This document shows, one piece after another, positions 52,604-59,888 of a stretch of 64,000 bases of DNA (within the stretch, counting starts at the first letter, position 1; every line of letters begins with the position of its first letter). A program made the position numbers and the translations under genes. This DNA is from Brevibacterium yomogidense (lineage in GTDB: Bacteria; Actinomycetota; Actinomycetes; Actinomycetales; Brevibacteriaceae). Under the pieces are notes generated by a model. It searched no databases. It had not been told where the DNA came from and was given only the letters and a program-made list of their open reading frames with translations. Where the stretch lies: contig NZ_JABASY010000003.1 of assembly GCF_016107685.1 (NCBI RefSeq), positions 124,001-188,000 of the forward strand. The letters run 5' to 3'.

Positions 52604-54225
52604 CAGTCCTCACCCGCCAGCCACGTGTCGTAGAACTGGATGCGGGAGGATGCCTCGAAGTGGAAGCCCTGCACGTCGGGGCTCGTCGCGACGACCCCCG
52701 ACAGTTCGACGAGGGGGATCGAGTACCCCTCCTCGATGAGTGCCGTGACGGCCTCTTCTGCGAGCGCACCGCGCTCGTCGGGATCCGTCGTCGCGGTCGT
52801 CCGGTCGAGGATCTCGTCGACCTCCTCGGGCTCCCGGTTGTTCACATTGCGGCCGTTGGCGTCGAAGACGGTGCGGAGGATGTCGACGTCCGACCGGGTG
52901 AGGTTGTAGAAGTCGAACGCGAGGTCACCGGTCTCCTGCACCGCCCGGTGCTCCGCGATCGTCTTCTTGTCCAGCTGCAGATCGATGCCCACGGTGCGCA
53001 GCTGCTGCTGGACCAGCTCCAGGAAGGGTGCGGTCTGCCAGTAGCTGAGCGCGATGGTGAGGGGCTCGCCGTCCTTCTCCCGGATGCCGGTCGACTCGTC
53101 GAGTTCCCACCCGGCGTCGTCCAGCAGCTGGGCGGCACCGTCCGGATCGTGCTCCAGGAGGTGGGAGAGGTCCGTGTAGTGCGGTGTCGACTGGGCGAGG
53201 GTCGACGTGGCGGGCGACTGGTGCGGGGACAGGACGGTGGCGAGCTCGTCGCGGTCGATCGCCTTGTTGATCGCCTGGCGCACCTCCGACTCGTCCGCGA
53301 TCGGCTGTCCGACGTTCGGGAACAGGTGGTAGACGACACCCGGGTTGGGGCGGGAGACGATCGGGAAGCCGGAGGACTCGAGCACCTCCTCGTCCTGTGG
53401 GAGGACCGCCGTGTCGATGTCGATCTGGCCCGACGACAGGCTTCCGTTGCGGACGGTCGCCTCCGGGACCACCGTGATCTCGATGCCGTCGAGGTGCGCC
53501 GGCCCGTCGTGCTGGGCGAGCGAGGACGGCCACCCGTAGTCGTCGTAGCGCGACAGTGTGACGGAGTCGGCCTGCGTGAAATGGTCGAGGGCGAACGGCC
53601 CGGTGCCGACGATGTCGCCCATGCACCGCTCCTCCGGGGTCTTCTCCAGGGTGTCCGGCGCGTAGAAGCCCAGGATCATCGTGGAGGTCGCCTGGAGGAA
53701 TTGGGCATTCGGTTCGTCGAAGGTGACGGTGACGGTGCGGTCGTCCGGAGTCTCGACCGAGCGAAGCCCCGCGAGGTACGACGACCCCTGCGTCGCCTTC
53801 GCACCCAGGTCGATGATCGCGTCGAAATTCTCTTTGACGGAGGCGGAGGTGAACTCCGTCCCGTCCTGGAAGGTGACCCCGTCGCGCAGGTGGAAGGTGA
53901 AGGAGGTGGAATCCTCGTTCACCTCCCAGGACTCCGCGAGCCACGGGACGATCTCACCCGTCTCCGGGTCCTGATCCGTGAGGGAGTCGGTCACCTGACG
54001 CGCCACGTTGAGAGCGGTGTTGTTGCCGACCTGCTGACCATCGACGCACTCCGGGTCCACGTCGTAGGCGACGCGCAGCACGCCGCCGGACACGGGTTCG
54101 CCCACGTCCTGGGCGGAACTCGCCGCACCCTGGCATCCGCTCAGCAGGACGAGCGAGGCCAGGGAGGCGACTGCGGCGAGCGGCAGCGCGAAGGTGGAGC
54201 GAAGAGACGTGGGACGTCGGGACAT
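52603..54225 (-). CDS. Family-5 substrate-binding lipoprotein
   Basis: 540-residue extracellular binding protein (peptide/opine/nickel family). Signal peptide with lipobox VLLSGC (Cys near residue 31). SBP_bac_5 motifs: DSLTDQDPETGEIVPWLAES, FHLRDGVTFQDGTEFTSASV, GTGPFALDHF and EVRQAINKAIDRDELATV. ATG 54225 has AGGAGAAC upstream. First gene of the transporter-flavoenzyme operon; its upstream region carries the leader peptide and hairpins. The ligand is unknown; family members bind peptides, glycosides or metal chelates. Confidence 0.92.
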   Translation of the reverse strand: MSRRPTSLRSTFALPLAAVASLASLVLLSGCQGAASSAQDVGEPVSGGVLRVAYDVDPECVDGQQVGNNTALNVARQVTDSLTDQDPETGEIVPWLAESWEVNEDSTSFTFHLRDGVTFQDGTEFTSASVKENFDAIIDLGAKATQGSSYLAGLRSVETPDDRTVTVTFDEPNAQFLQATSTMILGFYAPDTLEKTPEERCMGDIVGTGPFALDHFTQADSVTLSRYDDYGWPSSLAQHDGPAHLDGIEITVVPEATVRNGSLSSGQIDIDTAVLPQDEEVLESSGFPIVSRPNPGVVYHLFPNVGQPIADESEVRQAINKAIDRDELATVLSPHQSPATSTLAQSTPHYTDLSHLLEHDPDGAAQLLDDAGWELDESTGIREKDGEPLTIALSYWQTAPFLELVQQQLRTVGIDLQLDKKTIAEHRAVQETGDLAFDFYNLTRSDVDILRTVFDANGRNVNNREPEEVDEILDRTTATTDPDERGALAEEAVTALIEEGYSIPLVELSGVVATSPDVQGFHFEASSRIQFYDTWLAGED

Positions 54226-54530
54226 GAGGTGTTCTCCTGTGGCGGATATGGCCCGGCCGGTGCCGGGAGAGGAATGGGTGGAATGGCGATGGACGGCCCG
54301 AAGCCGACGGCGGGACCCGGGCTGGGCGATTGAGGTCGGAACCAGCGGTCGGAGCCGGAGATCGGAGCCGGGGGTGAGGTGACGCGCAGGAGCCCACGGA
54401 CAGTGTTCGGCGCACAAGATCTGAGGCGCTGCCTCTGACACACGGAGCTCGGCGCGCCGGTCCGGCGCAGCGGTCCCGGAGCTGGGGAGGGAGTGCGTGT
54501 TCCGGCGTGCGCGCAGGGTTGCCCGAGGAT

Positions 54531-54552
54531 TCCGACTCAGTCGGAGGGAATC
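54531..54552 (-). promoter_or_regulatory. Mutually exclusive hairpins in the operon leader
   Basis: TCCGA / TCGGA can pair around CTGAG, or GATTCC (54547-54552) can pair with GGAATC (54528-54533). Both use the same bases, so only one can form at a time, as in attenuators. Confidence 0.4.
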
Positions 54553-54608
54553 GGATCAGCGAGCCGGGTGGAGAGTGCGGTGCCGGTCAGTGAGGGCGGG
54601 GTGACAGC

Positions 54609-54626
54609 GGACGGCGTGAGCCGTCC
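54609..54626 (-). promoter_or_regulatory. Leader hairpin 2
   Basis: Perfect 7-bp stem GGACGGC / GCCGTCC with a TCAC loop on the minus strand, 23 bases after the leader-peptide stop. Confidence 0.55.
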
Positions 54627-54634
54627 GACATGTG

Positions 54635-54648
54635 ACGGTGCGAACCGT
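54635..54648 (-). promoter_or_regulatory. Leader hairpin 1, abutting the leader-peptide stop
   Basis: ACGGT-TCGC-ACCGT begins at the first base after the stop codon. A ribosome stalled on the Cys codons 20-30 bases earlier would leave it free to fold; a ribosome at the stop would cover it. Confidence 0.5.
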
Positions 54649-54744
54649 TCAGCTGGTCCCGCGGACGCACGGGGCAGGGCAACAATCGAGGGCTTCGAAG
54701 CGGGCGGAGAGTGCCCATGCCTGCGAGTTCCTGAAAGCGATCAT
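54649..54744 (-). CDS. Cysteine-rich leader peptide of the transporter-flavoenzyme operon
   Basis: 31-residue open frame, ATG 54744 with AGGA six bases upstream. The C-terminal part reads ALDCCPAPCVRGTS: three Cys codons (TGT TGC then TGC) with two prolines, 8-12 codons before the stop. Clustered Cys codons in a short leader of a sulfur-metabolism operon are the known signature of ribosome-mediated cysteine attenuation in actinobacteria. It is followed at once by hairpins. The role is inferred; expression is not shown by sequence alone. Confidence 0.6.
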   Translation of the reverse strand: MIAFRNSQAWALSARFEALDCCPAPCVRGTS

Positions 54745-54766
54745 CGTTCGTCCTGTCGTTGTGCAC

Positions 54767-54784
54767 TCGGGTCACGTGACCCGA
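54767..54784. promoter_or_regulatory. 18-bp perfect palindrome, candidate operator
   Basis: TCGGGTCACGTGACCCGA. It lies just downstream of the predicted transcription start of the minus-strand operon (about +4 to +21), a position fit for a repressor roadblock. It could also act on the divergent adh gene. I do not recognise the regulator. Confidence 0.6.
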
Positions 54785-54794
54785 ACCACCACTG

Positions 54795-54823
54795 ACAGTA
54801 GCCCGTCCGGGAACCGGTGTGAT
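54795..54823 (-). promoter_or_regulatory. Candidate promoter of the transporter-flavoenzyme operon
   Basis: TACTGT (-10, 54795-54800) with ATCACA (-35, four of six consensus positions) 17 bp upstream. Transcription from here would include the leader peptide. Confidence 0.4.
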
Positions 54824-54891
54824 CGCGCTCGTAAGAGTCCGTCACACGGCGTCGCATCCTGAGACACGGAGCTCGGACCGTGGCCGTTCCG

Positions 54892-54897
54892 TAGAAT
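54892..54897 (+). promoter_or_regulatory. -10 of a leaderless adh promoter
   Basis: TAGAAT, seven bases before the adh ATG at 54905; there is no ribosome site. Confidence 0.5.
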
Positions 54898-54904
54898 CCC
54901 GATC

Positions 54905-55954
54905 ATGCGCGCAGTCCTCTATGAAGCCTTCGGCCAGCCACCGTCCGTCGTCACCGTCGACCCGCCGACCCCACCGGACCACGGTGTCGTCATCACCGTG
55001 GAGGCGACCGGGGTGTGCCGTTCCGACTGGCACGCGTGGTCGGGGCACGACGACAGCGTGTCCGCGCCCCATGTGCCCGGTCACGAACTGGTCGGTCGCA
55101 TCGTGCGCGCCGGCGCGGGTGTGACGGCGTTCTCCCCCGGCGATCGGGTCACTGTCCCGTTCGTCTGCGGATGCGGGACGTGCGAGTTCTGCGTGTCCGG
55201 GAACGCACAGGTGTGCCCCACGCAGACACAGCCCGGCTTCACCCACTGGGGGTCGTGGGCGGAGGAGGTCGTCATCCACCATGCCGACGTCAACCTGGTG
55301 TCCGTGCCGGAGGACCTGCCCGCCGAGGCCGTCCTCCCCCTGGGCTGCCGGTTTGCCACCGCGTTCCGCGGGCTGCACGACCGTGCGCAGCTGCGAAGCG
55401 GCGAGGTCGTCGCCGTGTTCGGCTGCGGCGGTGTGGGCCTGTCCGCGGTCATGATCGCCCGCGCGATCGGAGCGGAGGTGATCGCGGTGGACATCTCCGC
55501 CGACGCGCTCACGCTGGCGGAGTCGATGGGCGCCGGCGCCGCCGTCGACTCGACCGGACTCACCGAGGCCGAGGTCGCAGACCGTGTCCGCGTGGCCGCC
55601 GCTGACCTGGGCACGGCCGACGGCCCGCATGTGACGGTGGAGGCGCTGGGCGTCGACAGCACGCTCAACGCCGCCCTCCTGTCGCTGCGGCCGCTGGGCC
55701 GCCACGTCCAGATCGGGCTGCTGGCGGCCCGTCCGACGACAGCGGTTCCGCGCATCATCTCCCTGGAGCTCAGCCTGCTGGGGTCCCACGGGATGGCGGC
55801 CGGCGACTACGCTCCGCTGCTCCGCCTCGTGGCCGACGGTCGCCTGCGGCCCCAGGATCTCGTGACGCGCACCATCGAACTCGACGAAGCGCCGGCCGCC
55901 CTCGTCGGTCTGGGAGAACCCGGAGCGGCCGGTCTCACGATCATCAGGCCATGA
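54905..55954 (+). CDS. Zinc-dependent alcohol dehydrogenase family protein
   Basis: 349-residue medium-chain dehydrogenase. Catalytic zinc ligands in GVCRSDWHAW and GHE (VPGHELVGRI); the structural zinc site is CGCGTCEFCVSGNAQVC. NAD-binding motif VFGCGGVGLSAVMIA. Substrate unknown; similar actinobacterial enzymes act on simple alcohols, aldehydes or formaldehyde adducts. Divergent from the transporter-flavoenzyme operon across the regulatory gap. Confidence 0.9.
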   Translation: MRAVLYEAFGQPPSVVTVDPPTPPDHGVVITVEATGVCRSDWHAWSGHDDSVSAPHVPGHELVGRIVRAGAGVTAFSPGDRVTVPFVCGCGTCEFCVSGNAQVCPTQTQPGFTHWGSWAEEVVIHHADVNLVSVPEDLPAEAVLPLGCRFATAFRGLHDRAQLRSGEVVAVFGCGGVGLSAVMIARAIGAEVIAVDISADALTLAESMGAGAAVDSTGLTEAEVADRVRVAAADLGTADGPHVTVEALGVDSTLNAALLSLRPLGRHVQIGLLAARPTTAVPRIISLELSLLGSHGMAAGDYAPLLRLVADGRLRPQDLVTRTIELDEAPAALVGLGEPGAAGLTIIRP

Positions 55955-56045
55955 GACCCGCAGACCGCGGCGTGAGACTGGTCCGTCTTTCGACATTACG
56001 GTCGCGTAACAGCGGAGGCGCCCGGCGTAACGCTCCTTTCGTTTC

Positions 56046-56065
56046 TGAGAATCATTTTCTACAGT
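56046..56065 (+). promoter_or_regulatory. Fur/Zur-like box overlapping a -10 element
   Basis: TGAGAATCATTTTCT is close to the 7-1-7 AAAATNATTTT-type boxes of actinobacterial Zur/Fur proteins (GAGAAT and ATTTTC arms match at five of six positions). It directly overlaps TACAGT (56060-56065), about 75 bp before the small membrane gene. Metal control is an inference. Confidence 0.45.
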
Positions 56066-56139
56066 AGGGGGGAGTGAAGGACGCAGGCGGCCGCTCCCGG
56101 TGATCGCAGTGCCCTTCAGACGACACGAAAGGGCTGCAC

Positions 56140-56304
56140 ATGGATCTCCCGCAGATCGCAGGAATCGTGCTCGCGCTGATCGCCGCCGTCCTCGTCGTCG
56201 GAGGCGTGGCAGGCTTCGTGACGACCGCTGTCAACAGGACGCTGCAGCGCCGTCGGCAGGACGCACACCGCACGAACGCCACCCACGCGACCACCGCGCA
56301 CTGA
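56140..56304 (+). CDS. Small single-span membrane protein (54 aa)
   Basis: ATG 56140 preceded by GAAAGG. MDLPQIAGIVLALIAAVL then VVGGVAGFVTTAV form one membrane span, followed by a basic and His/Thr-rich tail (RRRQDAHRTNATHATTAH). It has its own promoter with a Fur/Zur-like box and its own terminator, which supports it as a real gene. No family recognised; the His-rich tail would fit metal binding. Confidence 0.6.
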   Translation: MDLPQIAGIVLALIAAVLVVGGVAGFVTTAVNRTLQRRRQDAHRTNATHATTAH

Positions 56305-56317
56305 TCAACTGGACACA

Positions 56318-56353
56318 GAAAGGGTGCCCCTCCCGAGGGAGCGGCACCCTTTC
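56318..56353. terminator. Terminator after the small membrane gene
   Basis: 11-bp stem GAAAGGGTGCC / GGCACCCTTTC with an inner CTCCC / GGGAG. It ends the 54-aa gene and can also act on the convergent minus-strand gene. Followed by TTTCC, a weak T run. Confidence 0.8.
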
Positions 56354-56432
56354 CTGCTGCTCGACGTCCTGACGTGTGGAGCGATGGCACCGGCCGCGCT
56401 CGACGAGAGCCGAGAGCACTGACCCGCCCGAT

Positions 56433-56470
56433 CGCCCCTAGCGGACGATGCCGCCCCTAGCGGACGATGC
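56433..56470. repeat. 19-bp tandem duplication across a stop codon
   Basis: CGCCCCTAGCGGACGATGC occurs twice head to tail. The copy at 56452-56470 contains the last codons and TAG stop of the minus-strand gene; the second copy repeats the same bases, including the stop, just downstream. Confidence 0.9.
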
Positions 56471-57197
56471 GCGCCAGCACGACGGGCGATTCCTGGCCGT
56501 CCCACGTGGCGACCAGCTGACCGGCGTCCACCACTGCGGAACCGAGGTCCGCCGCACCGGCTCCCGGCAGCCCGCCGTCCGTGTCCAGCACCTCCACGAG
56601 TTCGATCGCCGTCCCGCGCAGACGGGTGACGGTCTTGCCCCCCGCGCGCTCGACGGTCGGGAGCACCGAACCGTCCGCCTGCACCTCTTCGTCCGCACCT
56701 CCGGACACGTCCCGTGGATCGGGCATATCCACGGGGTCCGATGCGGGGCCTGTCCCCCGGACATTCGCCAGCCCCTCCGTGAGGAGCGATCGACTGCCGT
56801 CGTCGGCAACGGCGAACTGCTGTGCGGCGCTCCCCGCGTCGGTGATCGCCAGAAGCAGCTCTGTCACGTAGATCGGGTCGTGCGCCGCGTCGTACACCCA
56901 GCGGTCACCCAGCACCGAATGGTCCATCGTCGTGACGAGGGCCTCCTGGCGCGCGCCGTCGAGCGGTGCACCCCGGTACGTCAGGGGGACCTGGACGACG
57001 AGGTCGCGCCGATCCGGCAGGGTCACGGCCACGATGTGGGTCTCACAGCCCACTTCGCCGGCCGGGTCATCGAAACGGAACGACGTGAGCATCCGCACGT
57101 CCTCCGCCGTGATCGCGGTGCTGAACCGCACGGTCAGGAGCGCGGCGACCGCCTGGGGCTTCGTCGGGCTCAGGTCCGCTGCGAAGATGTCAGACAT
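56457..57197 (-). CDS. Maltokinase N-terminal-cap-like (CG0192-related) protein
   Basis: 246-residue acidic protein. The segment VLGDRWVYDAAHDPIYVTELLLAI resembles the cap domain found at the N-terminus of actinobacterial maltokinases and in CG0192-type proteins. It has no kinase domain of its own. The middle third (residues 140-185) is Asp/Gly/Glu-rich and poorly conserved. It starts six bases after thyX and is probably co-transcribed with it. Function unknown. Confidence 0.65.
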   Translation of the reverse strand: MSDIFAADLSPTKPQAVAALLTVRFSTAITAEDVRMLTSFRFDDPAGEVGCETHIVAVTLPDRRDLVVQVPLTYRGAPLDGARQEALVTTMDHSVLGDRWVYDAAHDPIYVTELLLAITDAGSAAQQFAVADDGSRSLLTEGLANVRGTGPASDPVDMPDPRDVSGGADEEVQADGSVLPTVERAGGKTVTRLRGTAIELVEVLDTDGGLPGAGAADLGSAVVDAGQLVATWDGQESPVVLARIVR

Positions 57198-57203
57198 AGA
57201 TGA

Positions 57204-57989
57204 TCACGCCTTCCGGGTGCCCGGCAGCCATGCACCCTCCTCCACCGAATAGTCCGCGAAGATCGCGGGCGCCTCCTCCTTCATGATCTCCCCGATCTTG
57301 CCGAAGACCAGGCGGATCTCCTCCTCCGCACCCGGCGCCGTGCGCATCTCGATGACGTGACGCAGGGAGCGGAGGTTCGCGGTGTAGACGATTCCGGTGC
57401 CCAGCCCCTCCGGGGCGAACCGACGCATGAACGACGTCATGTGCTTCTTGTGCGAGAACGCGGTCCCCTCCTCGTCCAGCTTGAAGTGGGACGCCATCCA
57501 CTTCTGATGCTCTTCGAGCGTGTCGAGCACCTTGAGGGAACGCTCCATGAGCTCCTCGTCCTCCCGTGCCCAGTCGGGGAACCAGAACGGCACCTCCTCG
57601 AGCCGGACGTATCGCAGCGACTCCTGCGAATAGGCACAGCCTGCCCGGTGCCTGATGAGCTCGTGCGTCAGCACGCGCGACACGTTGTGGAGGATGAAGG
57701 TGAAGTTCGCGTGCTCGAGCACGGAACCGTGCTGTGAGCCGATCACATTGCTCAGGTACGCGGCGGAGTCCGTGCGCACGCGGGAGACGTTCGGGTTGAG
57801 CCCGGGCTCCCACGAGCGATAGCACATGCGACCGGCGAACTCGAGGAGGTCCTCGCTGTCCGGGGACTCCGAACTCTGGACCCGGTCGGACCACGAACGC
57901 CCTCCCACCTCGTCGAGATAGGAGTCGATGGCCTCCCAGTCGATCTGGGGCTTGGCGATGAGCGAGACTGCCGGTTCGACGTGGCGCAC
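57204..57989 (-). CDS. thyX: FAD-dependent thymidylate synthase
   Basis: Converts dUMP to dTMP using methylenetetrahydrofolate and FADH2. The ThyX motif reads RHRAGCAYSQESLRY (residues 113-127), matching RHRxxxxxSxxS-type signatures, and FMRRFAPEGL plus HVIEMR are conserved. 261 residues. GTG 57989 with AAGGA upstream. ThyX replaces or complements ThyA in actinobacteria; no thyA is seen here. Confidence 0.93.
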   Translation of the reverse strand: MRHVEPAVSLIAKPQIDWEAIDSYLDEVGGRSWSDRVQSSESPDSEDLLEFAGRMCYRSWEPGLNPNVSRVRTDSAAYLSNVIGSQHGSVLEHANFTFILHNVSRVLTHELIRHRAGCAYSQESLRYVRLEEVPFWFPDWAREDEELMERSLKVLDTLEEHQKWMASHFKLDEEGTAFSHKKHMTSFMRRFAPEGLGTGIVYTANLRSLRHVIEMRTAPGAEEEIRLVFGKIGEIMKEEAPAIFADYSVEEGAWLPGTRKA

Positions 57990-58127
57990 TTCTGTCCTTC
58001 TTCACGGGGTCCGGGACATGGGGGCACGGCGATGTCGCCGCCCCTTCCGATGACGACAGTCTCCCACAAGGGGCGCGCTCGTCCCACACCGCGAAACCCG
58101 AAGAGAACTGCGCCCGCGCGTCGTCAC

Positions 58128-58149
58128 ACAAGCCAGTCGGCTGGTATGT
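58128..58149. promoter_or_regulatory. 22-bp ARE-like operator upstream of the KAS III-like gene
   Basis: Half-sites ACAAGCCAGTC and GGCTGGTATGT match at eight of eleven symmetric positions. Length, ACA..TGT ends and GACCGGTC-like core are those of targets of gamma-butyrolactone receptors (ARE boxes). It precedes TATTCT (58151-58156), a likely -10, so a bound repressor would block transcription. Site assignment is inferred. Confidence 0.5.
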
Positions 58150-58182
58150 TTATTCTCGGACTAACAGCTGAGGGGAACGCAC

Positions 58183-59151
58183 ATGACAACGCTGCCGGTA
58201 CGGGTACTGGGATCTGCAGAGGAACTGCCACGCCGAATCGTCACCACCGCAGAAGTCGCCGCACTGTGCGACGTACCCGCCGACACGGCCGAACAGCGAT
58301 CGGGAGTGCGGACACGGCACTGGCTCGGTGAGGACGAGGACCCCCTGATGCAGGGCGTCGCAGCCGCCAGAGGCGCGATCGCAGCTGCGGGTCTGTCCCC
58401 CGACGACATCGATCTGGTCCTCAACGCATCCGGCACCCCGATGCAGGCGATCCCGGACGGCGGCGCCCTCATCGCGGCGGAGCTGGGCCTCACACGGTCC
58501 TTCGCCTTCTCCGTCCACGCGACATGCATATCCTTCCTCGTCGCACTGCAGCAGGCGGGCTTCCTCCTCGCGGCAGGCACCGCGGAGCACATCCTCATCG
58601 TGTCGACGGAAGGCGGCAGCCGCGGCATCAATCTCCATCAGCCCGACAGCGCGCTCCTCATCGGTGATGCGGCCGTCGCGTTCATCGTGGGGCGGTCCGA
58701 CGACGGCAAGGGCATCGTGGCATCGCAGTTCCGCACGGACCCGTCGGGGATCCGGTACGCGGAGATCCGCGGTTTCGGCAGCCGGATCCATCCGACACGC
58801 GTGACCGACCGCCCCACGGACTTCCAGTTCGACATGAACGGTCCCGCGCTGCTGCGCGGGGCGCTCGGCCAGATGCCTCCCTTCTTCGAGAGCCTGAGAC
58901 CCGGACTCAGCCGCGGGCTGCCCGGGATCGACCGGGTCGTCCCCCATCAGACCAGCGCCGCCGGGATGAAGCTGCTCGAGCGGTTCTGGGACCCCGCACA
59001 CATCACTCTCACGCTCCCGGTCGTCGGGAACACCGTGGCCGCGAGCATCCCCCTGGCTCTCCATCGGACCCCCGTGGAGCCCGGCGAGACCATCCTCCTG
59101 TTCGGCACGGGGTCCGGCACCCACTACGGAGGACTGATCGTCGAATGGTGA
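58183..59151 (+). CDS. 3-oxoacyl-ACP synthase III-like enzyme
   Basis: 322-residue thiolase-fold ketosynthase with a complete catalytic triad: Cys115 (SVHATCISFLVAL), His255 (VPHQTSAAGM) and Asn283 (VVGNTVAAS). KAS III enzymes condense an acyl-CoA with malonyl-ACP, but relatives such as OleA and the pyrone/diketone synthases use two acyl chains to make secreted metabolites. It is not in a fatty-acid gene cluster; the next two genes encode an ABC exporter, overlapping by a few bases. I infer a dedicated small-molecule synthase rather than housekeeping FabH. Confidence 0.82.
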   Translation: MTTLPVRVLGSAEELPRRIVTTAEVAALCDVPADTAEQRSGVRTRHWLGEDEDPLMQGVAAARGAIAAAGLSPDDIDLVLNASGTPMQAIPDGGALIAAELGLTRSFAFSVHATCISFLVALQQAGFLLAAGTAEHILIVSTEGGSRGINLHQPDSALLIGDAAVAFIVGRSDDGKGIVASQFRTDPSGIRYAEIRGFGSRIHPTRVTDRPTDFQFDMNGPALLRGALGQMPPFFESLRPGLSRGLPGIDRVVPHQTSAAGMKLLERFWDPAHITLTLPVVGNTVAASIPLALHRTPVEPGETILLFGTGSGTHYGGLIVEW

Positions 59152-59888
59152 ACGGTGCACGTCCGTTCCTCCGGATCCGCGGGGTCGGCCGCAGGTTCGG
59201 GAGCGGGCCGGCCGAAGTGACAGCACTCGACAGCGTCGACACGACGATCAATGCCGGGGACTTCACCGTCGTCCTGGGGGCCTCGGGGTCGGGGAAGTCC
59301 ACCCTGCTCAACATCATCGGTGGGATGGACAGGCCGACGACGGGGTCGGTGGTCGCCGACGGCACGGAGCTGACGGAGCTCAGTGACCGCCGGCTCACGG
59401 ACTACCGTCGCACCCGGGTGGGCTTCGTCTTCCAGTTCTACAACCTCGTCCCGAACCTCACAGCAGTCGAGAACGTCGCACTCGCCGCCTCCCTCGTCAT
59501 GCCGATGCGGGACGCCGGGACCCTGGCGGAGGAACTCCTCACCGAGGTGGGGCTCGGGCACCGGCTCGCCCAGTTCCCCCGGAACCTCTCCGGCGGTGAG
59601 ATGCAGCGTGTCGCGATCGCACGCGCGCTCGCGAAGCGGCCGCCCCTGCTCCTGTGCGACGAGCCCAGCGGCGCCCTCGACTCCGTGACCGGGCAGCACG
59701 TGCTCGCACAGCTGCAGCGCACAGCACGGGACACGGGGACCGCCGTCGTCGTCGTCACACACGACAGCACCCTCGCGGACGCTGCGGATCACCTCATCCG
59801 GCTGGCGGACGGCCGCATCGTCACCGATGAGCACGAACCCGCCCCCGCGCTGCTCGTCCCGCCCGCGTCGTCCACGGCCGCCTCGTGA
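59145..59888 (+). CDS. ABC exporter ATP-binding protein (LolD/MacB type)
   Basis: 247-residue ATPase. Walker A GASGSGKST, Q-loop VFQFYNLVPNLTAVENVALAA, signature LSGGEMQRVAIARAL, Walker B LLLCDEPSGALD and the switch His in VVTHD. The LolD/MacB subfamily works with FtsX-like permeases. ATG 59145 overlaps the ketosynthase stop; GTGA overlap with the permease shows an operon. Confidence 0.92.
   Translation: MVNGARPFLRIRGVGRRFGSGPAEVTALDSVDTTINAGDFTVVLGASGSGKSTLLNIIGGMDRPTTGSVVADGTELTELSDRRLTDYRRTRVGFVFQFYNLVPNLTAVENVALAASLVMPMRDAGTLAEELLTEVGLGHRLAQFPRNLSGGEMQRVAIARALAKRPPLLLCDEPSGALDSVTGQHVLAQLQRTARDTGTAVVVVTHDSTLADAADHLIRLADGRIVTDEHEPAPALLVPPASSTAAS

Larger units (their letters stand above)
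54226..54904. other. 679-bp regulatory gap upstream of the flavin operon and adh
   Basis: No long gene. It contains, reading toward the operon (minus): a promoter candidate, an 18-bp palindrome, a 31-codon leader peptide, two hairpins directly after its stop, a third dyad with alternative pairing, and about 300 further untranslated bases before the binding-protein start. ACACGGAGCTCGG occurs at 54440-54452 and 54864-54876 as a direct repeat of unknown meaning. Confidence 0.7.

Noticed and set aside
54141..54443. A second leader frame beginning MCQRQRLRSC that overlaps the binding-protein start
   Set aside because: No ribosome site, no Cys cluster near its end, and it runs 100 codons into the structural gene in another frame.
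54226..54904. SAM, cobalamin or other known riboswitch in the leader
   Set aside because: I looked for SAM-I/SAM-IV cores and a B12 box and saw none; the leader peptide plus hairpins explain the structure better.
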